A DNA stretch of 64,000 nucleotides from Flavisolibacter ginsenosidimutans (GCF_007970805.1 NZ_CP042433.1:2728001-2792000); one strand, 5' to 3'. Positions 8,320 to 16,207 are shown, counted from the first letter of the stretch. Made by a program: numbers and translations. The notes: a model not told the origin generated them from the sequence alone.

Positions 8320-8911
8320 GCCCTGAAAATAGGTTTTCGTCAGCACAAATAGAGGAGGCAGCGTGCTTAATTCTCTCACCTCTTCCTGCTTTCGCCACGA
8401 AAGAACAGGGCTTTCCTTCACTTCTTTTCCTGTTTCGGTCACAATTTTTGCTCCGGCTTTGTTGCCGGCGGTCCAATCGGCATCACGGTTTCCCTTTCCG
8501 GTAGCGCCGCCGGCCAAAACCGGAACCTTTTTTTGCCGTTCCGTATTCCCGTGAGCCGAAAAAAGGTTCCGGTTTCCCAAAAAACTATCCCGGCCAGCCA
8601 AAAAAGAACACCGGGGAGCTCCCCGGTATTCCGGTTTGGCCAAAAAGAGTTTCCGGCAGGTCTTTAAGGAACTCCTTTTTCCAAAAAATGGTTCCGGTTT
8701 TACAACAAACGCATCGTAATTTTTACATATTTTATTTGTCTTTCATTGGATTTGTACGCAATCTTCCTAGCCCTCGCCTGCGCAAAGCCTTAACCCAGAG
8801 GGCTTTTGTCAACATCCTTCCGTTTCCTGCCTCTTTTGGGGGATTGCTGACGGCAGGGCATTTTAAAACCTTTACCCGGTAATTATTTTTTTAATCCAAA
8901 AATTTCTTGCT
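8320..8911. other. 592-bp intergenic region with degenerate repeats
   Basis: No gene is supported here. Positions 8500-8700 hold clustered repeats (separate entry). From 8700 to 8911 the sequence is ordinary intergenic DNA leading into the next gene. The frame open across part of it on the minus strand has atypical composition. Confidence 0.5.
8517..8700. repeat. cluster of GGTTCCGGTTT and CCAAAAAA repeats with an 18-bp palindrome
   Basis: GGTTCCGGTTT occurs at 8565-8575 and 8690-8700, and inverted at 8517-8527. CCAAAAA(A/G) occurs at 8577, 8598, 8640 and 8681. In the middle, 8610-8627 is a perfect palindrome built on ACCGGGGAG/CTCCCCGGT. The units are degenerate and irregularly spaced, so it is not a simple tandem array. 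Confidence 0.6.
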
Positions 8912-9532
8912 ATGAGAACATTTCGCATCACAAACGGGTTCAACGAACTCTCCGACGCTTACCTGATCGTAAGGGCTACCTTCATTAAAACCAGTCTGAC
9001 AGGCAACGCTTCTTTTCCGCAGCCGGTGCCCAGCCTCACTGACCTGGGCGCCAGCATCGACGCCTTCTCCAACGCGGTACAGGCGGCCGAAGGCGGCAGC
9101 CGGCAGGACATTGCGGTAAAAAACAGCCTGCGGGAAACCTTGGTGAACCAGTTGCATCTCCTGGGAAATTACGTGCTGTTTACCGCCGCCGGCGACGAGG
9201 TGGTGGCCACGTCAAGCGGCTACAACATCAGCAAGCAACCCACCCCGCAGCCGCCCATCACCAGTCCCGATGGCGTGGCCCTGGCCAACGGCATCAACCG
9301 CGGTGAACTGGAACTAAGCTGCAAAAAGGTGGCGGGTGCCCGCAGCTACGTGCACGAGCTGACGCCCTGGCCCGTAACGGCCGACAGCCAGTGGCAAAGC
9401 ATTCCGGGCACCAGCATTAAAAACCTGTTTACCGGTCTTGATAGCGGCAAGGAGTACGCCGGCCGCGTTACGGCCATCGGCGTAAAGCAGCAGGTGGTGT
9501 ACAGCGACGTAGTATCGAAGATTGCGTTGTAA
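8912..9532 (+). CDS. fibronectin type III-like domain protein
   Basis: 206 residues without a signal peptide. The N-terminal half is helical (about 10-90). A Pro-rich joint (QPTPQPPITSP) leads to a C-terminal beta domain (about 120-206) with features of fibronectin type III: SCKKVAGARSYVHEL, then FTGLDSGKEYAGRVTAIG. Short proteins with this layout recur in Bacteroidota, and their role is unknown. It is a single gene with its own terminator. Confidence 0.65.
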   Translation: MRTFRITNGFNELSDAYLIVRATFIKTSLTGNASFPQPVPSLTDLGASIDAFSNAVQAAEGGSRQDIAVKNSLRETLVNQLHLLGNYVLFTAAGDEVVATSSGYNISKQPTPQPPITSPDGVALANGINRGELELSCKKVAGARSYVHELTPWPVTADSQWQSIPGTSIKNLFTGLDSGKEYAGRVTAIGVKQQVVYSDVVSKIAL

Positions 9533-9555
9533 AAAGGACCGCTACTTTTTGGAGA

Positions 9556-9581
9556 AAGGCTGCCCGCAGGCGGCCTTTTTT
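9556..9581 (+). terminator. rho-independent terminator
   Basis: A hairpin AGGC-GCC / GGC-GCCT with a small bulge, followed by TTTTTT, 24 bp after the stop of the fibronectin-like gene. Confidence 0.65.
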
Positions 9582-9890
9582 ATGGTACCTGCCCTGCGTC
9601 TTCGACGGAGCTCGGACGGATATTGCCGAAGGAGGGAAAGATTGCAGAGTGGTCGCCGAGCGTTTGTCACCCTGAGTTAAGCCTGTTCTGAGCCCACCGA
9701 AGGGATTATCACTCTGAGCTTGTCGAAGAATCGAAGCACGAGACTCCAGACCTGCATATACGAGATCAGTTCCTCTATCATCGATGCGCAAGAGTTTCGT
9801 CTGTTTTATGTTTCGTCCAGTCCACCACTCTCGCATACTTATGCCAGCGGAACGAACGTGCAACGATAAGTTCTGAAATCAGCGTCTTTG
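9582..9890. other. intergenic stretch with interspersed repeats
   Basis: No gene is supported. It contains two degenerate copies of the repeat also found at 333-359. The rest is featureless. Confidence 0.5.
9661..9737 (+). repeat. short interspersed repeat, copies 2 and 3
   Basis: GTTTGTCACCCTGAGTT at 9662-9678 matches the copy at 333, and CACTCTGAGCTTGTCGAAG at 9710-9728 is a second, adjacent copy. An intervening CTGTTCTGAGCCCACCGAAGG is a third, decayed form, so the locus holds about three units in tandem. Confidence 0.5.
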
Positions 9891-11069
9891 TTAGTGAACG
9901 AGGTTGGTTGCCAGGTCAACGGTTATTTTATCAAAAGGAGCTTTGGTGGCGCCTTGTACCTGCGTAAAGATCAAAACAACTTGGGTTGCGGTAACCGTCG
10001 CCGTCAGGTAGCCGAATCCCATCAACGATTTATCGTAGCTATGGTCGCCAACGTGTTGGCCGGTTGCCGGGCTAACCGGCTGAAGCCCTCTTCCGCCCGA
10101 GCCCACCACTAAAAAAGGAATCTTCATTTGCCTGCCCTTAAAATTAACCGTGCGGGTAAACCGCTGGTAGCTGTGCGCATGAGCGGCCAACACTACATCG
10201 GGCATAACACCGCTTTGCGTGCAGGCCTTGTCAATATCGGCCAGCATTTGCGTACTTCCGCTGTGGCTGCCGTTGCTAAAGGGCGGGTGGTGCACCGCAA
10301 TGAACAGGGCCTTGCGCTGGCCGCGGTCGCGCAGCTTTTTAATAGCCCCAAGTGTTTTCACCAGCCAATCGTATTGTTTTTGCCCGATCTGCGGCGCTTC
10401 GATAAAGCCCGGGTTCTCGGCCACGTTTGTGTACAGCCCAATGATGTCAACAAAAGGCGCATTCAGCAGCCAGTAAACACCGGGCTGACTCACCATCTCG
10501 CGAAAAATAGTTCCCGCCGCCGGGGGAACGCCGGGTTTCGGCTGGCAGAAATTCTTTTGAAAAGCTTCCAGCGTGGTTTTTTGGCCGGTGGACGTACCGT
10601 CGAATTTGAACAATTCGCCGTCGTGGTTGCCGGGGATGGCGATGATTTTTCCGGGGTACTTCCGGTAGGGCACGTAAAACTGTGCGTGGTAACCGCGGTC
10701 GGTATTGTCGTAATAAATCACATCGCCGAGGTGAAAAAGAAAAGCAGGCGATTTTTCCGGGTGGGCAGCGTTGTAATCAGCGGCCATGGCGTCGGCTACC
10801 GCTTCCTCGTCAAACCCGTTCTCGTGGCCCGTATCACCAACGGCGTGAAAGGAGATGGACCCGGAAGCTTCGATTTGTTTGGCGCCGGCCTGCCCGATGA
10901 TTTCGTTAAGCGTCATGGTGGGGTCGCGTTGCGGGTCGGGAATTTTTTCCAGTTTGGTTGCAATGAAGTCGGTCATGCGGCGGCCAACACCGGGAACAAC
11001 CGGCCTTTCTTCAACGGGAAGCGTGGTGAAAAACGGGTGGGCAAACCGGAGGGGTTCTTTCCTTGCCAT
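9891..11069 (-). CDS. metallophosphoesterase (calcineurin-like)
   Basis: 392 residues from ATG 11069. The metal-ligand series of the calcineurin-like fold is present: GDTG (about 94), HLGDVIYYD (about 126), IPGNHDGE (about 156), AVHHPPFS, and AHAHSYQR. No signal peptide or membrane segment is seen, so it is probably cytoplasmic. Substrate unknown: the fold covers phosphoprotein, nucleotide and lipid phosphatases. It is the downstream partner of the pectate lyase gene on the same strand, but a terminator separates the two. A long frame on the opposite strand is a shadow. Confidence 0.82.
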   Translation of the reverse strand: MARKEPLRFAHPFFTTLPVEERPVVPGVGRRMTDFIATKLEKIPDPQRDPTMTLNEIIGQAGAKQIEASGSISFHAVGDTGHENGFDEEAVADAMAADYNAAHPEKSPAFLFHLGDVIYYDNTDRGYHAQFYVPYRKYPGKIIAIPGNHDGELFKFDGTSTGQKTTLEAFQKNFCQPKPGVPPAAGTIFREMVSQPGVYWLLNAPFVDIIGLYTNVAENPGFIEAPQIGQKQYDWLVKTLGAIKKLRDRGQRKALFIAVHHPPFSNGSHSGSTQMLADIDKACTQSGVMPDVVLAAHAHSYQRFTRTVNFKGRQMKIPFLVVGSGGRGLQPVSPATGQHVGDHSYDKSLMGFGYLTATVTATQVVLIFTQVQGATKAPFDKITVDLATNLVH

Positions 11070-11183
11070 AGCAGTGGATTTAGGCGGTGAGCAAAACGAA
11101 ATCAACGGTTGTTTTCGCAGTCCACGGGAGCAAGTGATTCAAAAGGAAGGGAAGAACGAAAAAGAAGCTTTGTACCGTGAAAG

Positions 11184-11212
11184 TAAAAAACCCCTCGCAG
11201 TAATGCAAGGGG
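11184..11212 (-). terminator. terminator of the pectate lyase gene
   Basis: On the minus strand a CCCCT...AGGGG hairpin is followed by TTTTTT (the A-run at 11184-11190), about 40 bp after the lyase stop codon. Confidence 0.65.
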
Positions 11213-11251
11213 CAAAAATCATTGAAAGGGCAGCTCCAAAAAATAACGGCA

Positions 11252-12613
11252 CTATTTCTTCTCGGCCTCGAAGCAACCCAGGTCCGGGGCTTTGCCTGCA
11301 TAGGAAAAGCCAACATCAACGCCTGCATCAATGGCCTTGCTTCCATTTTTGAGGTGCATGAAATCAATGCGCGGCAAACCACCGTCAGCCCCTCGCAGTG
11401 CCGTAAGTTGTGCTGTGTCGAGGCTTAAAAAATCAGCCGCAGTAATTGTGATCCCGCCATTGAGAAAGCTGTTGTGATCGATGGTGCAACGGGCTGGGTC
11501 GTAGTTGGCAATATCCGTTCCCGAACGCGGCGAAAGGCTCAGGTTGTTGCGCAGCACGTGATCGTAGCCTGGCCCGTCGGTTAAATAGTCCGTTTCGGTT
11601 TTGGCCTTGCGGTTCAGCATGTTGTAGTTGGTGCCGTTGGCATAAGCCGTGTTGTTGTACCACCGGCTGCCCGCAAGGTGATGATTCGAATAAAAACCAT
11701 TGGCCTTGTTCATCACCGCCAGGCAAAAGCGAACGGTGTTGTGCGGTATCGAATCCGGCAGGCCGGCCAAGACTCTTGCACCGTAACCGCCGGCCTTGAA
11801 TCCGTTGCCATCGCCACGGCTCACGCCGTCGGCCGAATAGCCGTTGCAAAAGGCCCAGCAGTTTTCAAAAACCGTTGCTTCCGATGCCGAGATGCAATCG
11901 TAGCCGTCGTCGCTGTTGTACCATGCACGGCAACCGCGAAAGACGTTGTTCACGCTGCCTTTCGACGGATGATTGCCAAAGCCGTCCACATTGCCGCCGT
12001 TGCGTCCGCCACCGGCCTTGGAGGTATAATCGTAATTGCGGTAGGCATCGCAGTTCAGCACAAGATTGTTGGCGCCCGCCGTCAGAAAGAAGCCAATGCC
12101 TTGGCCATCGTGCATGTTCAATTGTTCGTAAATATTGTTGCTGCCGCCGTCATTGGAGAAGCAAATGGACTGAGTGTTCGCATCGGTGATGGTTACCTGC
12201 ACGCCGGTAACTTCCAGCCCTTTCAGGTGCAGCCAGGAGCCGGTGATTTCAAATGCGTGCACGCGAAACCCGGCCGGTTTTACCGCGGAAAAATCAAACA
12301 CCGGGTGTTCGCCGGGATAAGCCCAGTAATGAATGGGTTTCCCCTCTGCACCGCTTTTATCCAGGTGAATCACAAAGGCTTTTATGCCTGAACGCGAAGC
12401 AATCTGCGACTCCTGCATTCCGTAGCGGCCACCGCGGATGTAAACCGTGTCGCCCGGCGCAACGAGGCTTTGTGCTCTTTGAACACTGGCGAAAGGAAGG
12501 GCTTTGGTGCCGGGGTTGTTGTCGCTGCCCGTAGGTGCAACAAAATACGTGCGGGCAAAACAAAGAGTAGCGGTGCAAAGAAGTAGAAAAGCAGTGGTTA
12601 ATTTTTTTATCAT
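11252..12613 (-). CDS. secreted right-handed beta-helix pectate lyase (PL9-like)
   Basis: 453 residues with a signal peptide ending at about residue 20 (LCFA-RTYFVAP). The start RTYFVAPTGSD-NPGT is the usual entry of DUF1565/beta-helix proteins. Repeated turns of a parallel beta-helix follow, with GNVDGFGNH and WYNSDDGYD, which match the calcium-binding region of PL9 pectate lyases. Such enzymes cut polygalacturonate by beta-elimination, outside the cell or in the periplasm. There is no T9SS C-terminal domain. It is divergent from the DUF6250 gene at 12745, which may belong to the same plant cell wall function. No SusC/SusD pair is nearby, so this is not a full utilisation locus. Confidence 0.82.
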   Translation of the reverse strand: MIKKLTTAFLLLCTATLCFARTYFVAPTGSDNNPGTKALPFASVQRAQSLVAPGDTVYIRGGRYGMQESQIASRSGIKAFVIHLDKSGAEGKPIHYWAYPGEHPVFDFSAVKPAGFRVHAFEITGSWLHLKGLEVTGVQVTITDANTQSICFSNDGGSNNIYEQLNMHDGQGIGFFLTAGANNLVLNCDAYRNYDYTSKAGGGRNGGNVDGFGNHPSKGSVNNVFRGCRAWYNSDDGYDCISASEATVFENCWAFCNGYSADGVSRGDGNGFKAGGYGARVLAGLPDSIPHNTVRFCLAVMNKANGFYSNHHLAGSRWYNNTAYANGTNYNMLNRKAKTETDYLTDGPGYDHVLRNNLSLSPRSGTDIANYDPARCTIDHNSFLNGGITITAADFLSLDTAQLTALRGADGGLPRIDFMHLKNGSKAIDAGVDVGFSYAGKAPDLGCFEAEKK

Positions 12614-12744
12614 AGCAAGGCGGTAAGAGATACAAAATGAAAGGAATTGACCGCTTAACCATCATTTACCTACCTGTGTAACGGCGTTCAGCACGAGATG
12701 GTCGATTAGCAGTAAAGCCTTACTTTCCGTTGTACAAAACGTTT

Positions 12745-13446
12745 ATGAAAAGAGTGCTCACTTCTCTGCTGATTGTTGGTTTAACCGTATTACAAACAAC
12801 AGCTTCTTGTCAGGATAGCTTGCCTGTACTGAACAAGAAAACCCTTTTGTTTAGCGATGATTTTACCGACACGGCGCTCGGCAAAAATTGGATACTGGAA
12901 GTTGCGGAAGTAGAACGAAAGGCCTGCGCGGTAAAAGACGGTCAACTGGAATTGAACACTGTAGGCGGCGTAACCGCATGGTACAAAAAAGAACTGCGCG
13001 GCAATGTGCTGATAGAATTTGACCGCAGGGTAGTGATGGAAGACGGCCCCAATGACCGGCTGAGTGACCTGAACCAGTTTTGGATGGCGACAGACCCGCG
13101 GCGTAAGATGTTTAGCCGCAAAGGCGATTTTAAAGAATACGACAGCCTGCAACTTTATTACGTGGGCATGGGCGGCAACTACAACACCACCACAAGAATG
13201 CGCCGCTACGACGGTGGTAAGCTGGAGATCGTGGGCGAATTAAAAGACAGCGGGCACTTGCTGCAACCCAACAAAACTTATCACATTGCGATACTGGTGA
13301 AGGACGGCGTTTCCGGTTTTTACGTTGACGGAGTCCGCTTTTTTTCTTATAAGGATAGCCGGCCGTTCACGCATGGGTGGTTTGGCATCCGAAGCACCAA
13401 AAGCCGCCAGCGTATTGACCGTGTGCGGATATGGCGTATTCAGTAG
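12745..13446 (+). CDS. secreted DUF6250-like protein
   Basis: 233 residues from ATG 12745, with signal peptide MKRVLTSLLIVGL (cleavage near ASCQ). It looks like a single beta-sandwich domain of laminin-G/concanavalin type: LLFSDDFTD, KNWILE, GQLELN, then GVSGFYVDGVRFFSY near the end. It resembles DUF6250 proteins, which often occur next to pectin- or rhamnogalacturonan-degrading enzymes. The divergent pectate lyase supports that context. An accessory carbohydrate-binding or hydrolytic role is an inference. Confidence 0.65.
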   Translation: MKRVLTSLLIVGLTVLQTTASCQDSLPVLNKKTLLFSDDFTDTALGKNWILEVAEVERKACAVKDGQLELNTVGGVTAWYKKELRGNVLIEFDRRVVMEDGPNDRLSDLNQFWMATDPRRKMFSRKGDFKEYDSLQLYYVGMGGNYNTTTRMRRYDGGKLEIVGELKDSGHLLQPNKTYHIAILVKDGVSGFYVDGVRFFSYKDSRPFTHGWFGIRSTKSRQRIDRVRIWRIQ

Positions 13447-13628
13447 GCCGCAGTTCCTCTCGCCAGCGGCCACCGGAGCATAAAGGATTAAAAAGTTGGG
13501 GCCGTATGCCCGGACAGACCTTCGCCTTGAATCAGGCCAACAATCCTAAATGACAAAGAAGGCCGCCGGCAGCAACGGGATTGCGTTTTTGTGTTGTTGG
13601 ATGAACAAACAATGAGAGTATGTTGATT

Positions 13629-13731
13629 GGACAACAAAAAAGCGCACCTGTAATTTGTTCTCTCAGAAGGAAGCAGTAAAATTGACCGCTGAAAACCGCA
13701 TCTCAAAAGGTGCGTATGGTAGATGTTAGCG
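13629..13731 (+). repeat. attC-like recombination site A
   Basis: GGACAAC (13629-13635), 6 bp, then arm GCGCACCT (13642-13649). The opposing arm AGGTGCGT (13708-13715) is followed by 9 bp and GTTAGCG (13725-13731). The order AAC, spacer, arm, loop, arm, spacer, GTT is that of integron attC sites (ideal cores RYYYAAC and GTTRRRY). It lies 25 bp before the first small gene of the cluster and is the main feature of the 310-bp gap after the DUF6250 gene. Confidence 0.5.
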
Positions 13732-13756
13732 GCTATCGCAAGAACTCTATGATTGT

Positions 13757-14194
13757 ATGTTTCAAAATCTGACTAAACGGCAAAAGAATTTTTTCGGATA
13801 TAGTATTCTCATTTTGTTCCTAGCTATTGGAATATTCATAGCCTATTTAAAAGTCAACTCCCTTAAAAACCATACGGCTTTCACCATTGGCCAAATCTAT
13901 GACGTAACAACGTCTTCCAAAAGCCCCGAAGTTTTTGTTCGCTACCACTATGTTGTCGGACAAAAACAATACGATGCCGATCACAGTTTGCCAGCAACAT
14001 ATAAAAGTGAACACTTTCAGCCACTGAACAATCTTCTTCTAAATAAATCCTTTCCAGTAGCGTATGACGGCACGAGTTGTGATAACAGTGAAATGTTGGT
14101 TGCTGAACAGCAATACAAAGCGTTCAACGTTGCAAGACCGGATAGCTTAAAAGAACTCTTTAGACTTTACGACAGCATAGCTAAAAGACAGTAG
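13757..14194 (+). CDS. small membrane-anchored hypothetical protein (cassette 1)
   Basis: 145 residues. One transmembrane helix near the N-terminus (about 12-32, YSILILFLAIGIFIAYL) is followed by a periplasmic or cytoplasmic domain of about 110 residues without a recognised family. It is AT-rich compared with the genes before 13.4 kb. It fills almost the whole interval between attC-like sites A and B: the start is 25 bp after site A and the stop 5 bp before site B. That compact arrangement is typical of a gene cassette. Function unknown. Confidence 0.6.
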   Translation: MFQNLTKRQKNFFGYSILILFLAIGIFIAYLKVNSLKNHTAFTIGQIYDVTTSSKSPEVFVRYHYVVGQKQYDADHSLPATYKSEHFQPLNNLLLNKSFPVAYDGTSCDNSEMLVAEQQYKAFNVARPDSLKELFRLYDSIAKRQ

Positions 14195-14199
14195 ACAGC

Positions 14200-14332
14200 C
14201 GCTAACAGAACATTTGCAAAAGCATGGCCGAAGTGCTAATTTTCCGCGATAAACATAATTTGACTGCAAAGCAGAAGTGAGGCTGCAAGAACATAAAGCT
14301 CCATGCCTTCGCAAACGCTTTCGACGTTGTGC
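14200..14332 (+). repeat. attC-like recombination site B
   Basis: CGCTAAC (14200-14206), 6 bp, then arm TTTGCAAAAGCATGG (14213-14227). The opposing arm CCATGCCTTCGCAAA (14301-14315; 13 of 15 pair) is followed by 10 bp and GTTGTGC (14326-14332). The left core is a perfect complement of GTTAGCG at the start of cassette 1. This is expected if the cassette once closed into a circle. Confidence 0.6.
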
Positions 14333-14395
14333 GTCATGCGGCATAACTCTAACCCCCGCAAATTTCATATCTTCGAGACTGGCAAATTATTGGAT

Positions 14396-14623
14396 ATGCG
14401 GACACTGAACATTGCTATATCGGACTTGGAATACGAGAAGTTCGGCATCAAGGCCGATCAACTCTCGTTTACAGACTTTGTCGATATGGTTAGCCGTGAA
14501 CTCAGTCGGCAAAATCTTAAAAAAGCAGTGGAGCTTTCTGAGCGTTATGGACTTTCCAACATGAGTATGGACGAGATTTCCGCAGAAGTAAAAGCCGTAA
14601 GAAACAATGCGGCTCATTCTTGA
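14396..14623 (+). CDS. antitoxin of a PIN-type toxin-antitoxin pair (cassette 2)
   Basis: 75 residues from ATG 14396. The frame is open upstream, but there it crosses attC-like site B. The chain is charged and helical, and its end (SMDEISAEVKAVRN) matches the short antitoxins found before COG1569-type PIN proteins. It overlaps the toxin gene by 17 bp, so the two are translationally coupled. It should bind and block the toxin and repress its own promoter. The DNA-binding domain is not recognisable to me by sequence, and the call rests mainly on context. Confidence 0.65.
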   Translation: MRTLNIAISDLEYEKFGIKADQLSFTDFVDMVSRELSRQNLKKAVELSERYGLSNMSMDEISAEVKAVRNNAAHS

Positions 14624-15020
14624 CACCAATGTGCTTGTTTCGGCCCTCATTCAGCGAAATTATCCCCATTTCATTGTTGACCAAATTTTAGCAGACAGCC
14701 ATCTGCAGCTTTGCTTATCAGAGCCCCTCTTTACCGAGTATGTGAAAGTGCTGAACCGTGAGAAATTCAGCCGATTTCCAGACTTTCATTTCAGAGCACA
14801 AACGTTACTTGCGGACGTGGAAAACAGCGCATTGAAGTTCAGCCCAACGGTTGGTTTAAACATTATCAGCGACCCTGCTGACAATCGGTTGTTGGAACTT
14901 GCCGAAACATGCCAGGCAGATTATCTCATAACAGGGAATACGAACGATTTTACGATGTCTGAATACAAAGGGACGAAAATTGTGTCACCGAAAGAAATGT
15001 TTGACTTGCTCACTAAATAA
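14607..15020 (+). CDS. PIN-domain toxin ribonuclease (cassette 2)
   Basis: 137 residues. The PIN fold is read from the start LILDTNVLVSAL (first catalytic Asp), an internal LSEPLFTEY (acidic residue), and ISDPADNRLLELA with a late D-YLITGNTNDF. This is the pattern of the COG1569 PIN toxins, metal-dependent ribonucleases kept silent by the upstream antitoxin. Overlap with the antitoxin gene is 17 bp. The pair fills the interval between attC-like sites B and C. Toxin-antitoxin genes are common integron cargo and can stabilise an array. Confidence 0.82.
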   Translation: MRLILDTNVLVSALIQRNYPHFIVDQILADSHLQLCLSEPLFTEYVKVLNREKFSRFPDFHFRAQTLLADVENSALKFSPTVGLNIISDPADNRLLELAETCQADYLITGNTNDFTMSEYKGTKIVSPKEMFDLLTK

Positions 15021-15028
15021 GCACGAAC

Positions 15029-15163
15029 GCTGAACAGCGCATTGCTGCAAGTGCGGCGTGACGTGCTACCATGTAGCTTGACGAATATCACGGCATCTGT
15101 CTATTTTTACTTAACTGCAGTGTTGCCAATGCCACACCCGACAGCAACGCTTTTCCGTTAAGC
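15029..15163 (+). repeat. attC-like recombination site C
   Basis: GCTGAAC (15029-15035), 6 bp, then arm TTGCTG...GTGCGGC (15042-15057). The opposing arm GCCACAC...CAGCAA (15131-15147) is followed by 9 bp and GTTAAGC (15157-15163). The right core is an exact GTTRRRY, and the left core is one base off RYYYAAC. The cores pair at 6 of 7 positions. It is the best of the set and occupies the gap between the PIN toxin and the VOC gene. Confidence 0.65.
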
Positions 15164-15227
15164 GTCATTTCAATTGACAGCCACAGGCAGTAAACGTTGT
15201 TTTTCTTTGACAATAACCTTCCGGCAA

Positions 15228-15593
15228 ATGCAAACTGAAATCCTTGGCGTTATTCCCGTTCTTCCTTCGGCTGACATTGCAAGAGATATTGCCTGGTACA
15301 AGGAGAAAGCGGGATTTGAAACAAGCTATTCGGATACAATGTATGCCGTTCTTTACAGGGGCAAGATTTGCCTGCACCTGCAATGGCATGCCGACACGGA
15401 AGATGACCCCTTGCTTGGCGGGTCAGTAATACGCATCGGTACAAAGAATATAAAGCCTCTTTTTGACGAATTTGTTGGGCGGGGAACCGTTTCGCAAACG
15501 GCTTTCAAAACAAAGACATCTTGGGGCACAAACGAGTTTGGCTTTTTTGATTTAAACAAGAATGCCATTTTTATTATGGAAGACATTGAGTAG
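15228..15593 (+). CDS. VOC-superfamily (glyoxalase/bleomycin resistance-like) protein (cassette 3)
   Basis: 121 residues from ATG 15228. The pattern VIPVLPSADIARDIAWYKEKAGF, a middle LHLQWHAD, and a final E-x-E fits the single-module vicinal oxygen chelate fold. The layout resembles bleomycin-binding and fosfomycin/glyoxalase relatives. Such proteins bind or modify small toxic molecules; the ligand here is unknown. It sits between attC-like sites C and D. The gene's own last codons form part of the left side of site D. Resistance-type VOC genes are classic cassette cargo. Confidence 0.75.
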   Translation: MQTEILGVIPVLPSADIARDIAWYKEKAGFETSYSDTMYAVLYRGKICLHLQWHADTEDDPLLGGSVIRIGTKNIKPLFDEFVGRGTVSQTAFKTKTSWGTNEFGFFDLNKNAIFIMEDIE

Positions 15594-15651
15594 CGTTTGC
15601 ATTTAGGCCATTGTTCCTGGACTAAAACGAACGCACAACACAGCGTTAGCC
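15582..15651 (+). repeat. degenerate attC-like site D
   Basis: The right half keeps the shared geometry: arm CGAACGCA (15628-15635), 9 bp, GTTAGCC (15645-15651). The left half has GCGTTTG as partner arm, but GAC (15582-15584) stands where AAC is expected. It is weaker than A-C and probably marks the end of the array. Confidence 0.35.
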
Positions 15652-15775
15652 GCCAGGGTTACATGCCTCCTGATGCATAACAACAATGAAATAACTTACT
15701 CAAAAGCTCTCCGCAACGCTTTCTACATTTTCTTTTGTCTTGACAAAATCCTGTGCTTTTTATCATTACCGGTCT

Positions 15776-16207
15776 TCAATAAGACAAGGCAGCTTCCTTT
15801 TTGTTTTCAGCCACGACTTTCTTCTTTGAATCAAGGGTTATTTTCTTCTGCCAGTAAACGTATGACAGCACACCCGGTGCAAACCAAATCAGCATTATCA
15901 GCATCCGCGGATCAAACGTGTGAGAAAGCGCAATGCCGGAATAAACGGCAGCAATCAAGTCGAAAAACAAACCGGCGTAAGCCCATTCTTTTATCCTTCC
16001 GGAACCGGGAAGCAAGAGAACAAGGGCGCCAATTAGTTTCGCCCAGCCGGTAAAGGGAATAAAATATACCGGGTAGCCCAGTATGCCGTGAATTAATTTA
16101 ACCGAATCTTCGTTTACCAGTATGCTCGACCACGACGAAAAAATCATTAAGGCACAAAACAGAAGAGTGAACGTCCAGTACAGCGTGTTGATTGTTTTGG
16201 GTTTCAT
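15776..16207 (-). CDS. DoxX-like membrane protein
   Basis: 143 residues from ATG 16207 with four predicted membrane helices (about 7-27, 48-70, 75-95 and 100-120). The pattern GYPVYFIPFTGWAKLIGALVLL, then KEWAYAGLFFDLIAA, matches the small DoxX-like family. Members are integral to the inner membrane and their role is poorly defined. The C-terminal tail is Lys-rich and cytoplasmic. It is oriented against the cassette genes, so its relation to the array is uncertain. Confidence 0.72.
   Translation of the reverse strand: MKPKTINTLYWTFTLLFCALMIFSSWSSILVNEDSVKLIHGILGYPVYFIPFTGWAKLIGALVLLLPGSGRIKEWAYAGLFFDLIAAVYSGIALSHTFDPRMLIMLIWFAPGVLSYVYWQKKITLDSKKKVVAENKKEAALSY

Noticed and set aside
10128-11090. 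320-codon open frame on the plus strand opposite the metallophosphoesterase
   Set aside because: The minus-strand frame carries all metallophosphoesterase metal motifs; this one has no recognisable family and is a mirror of G+C-rich codons.
11678-12391. 237-codon open frame opposite the pectate lyase
   Set aside because: The lyase frame has a signal peptide and PL9 motifs; the opposite frame is low-complexity Ala/Val/Arg.
13555-13600. G+C-rich words near 13560 as the start of an integrase-proximal attI site
   Set aside because: No integrase gene, no integrase-binding repeats and no promoter pair were found, so attI cannot be supported.
15673-16053. 126-codon plus-strand frame as a fourth cassette gene
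   Set aside because: It overlaps the DoxX-like minus-strand gene, which has clear membrane helices, and has no start-site support.
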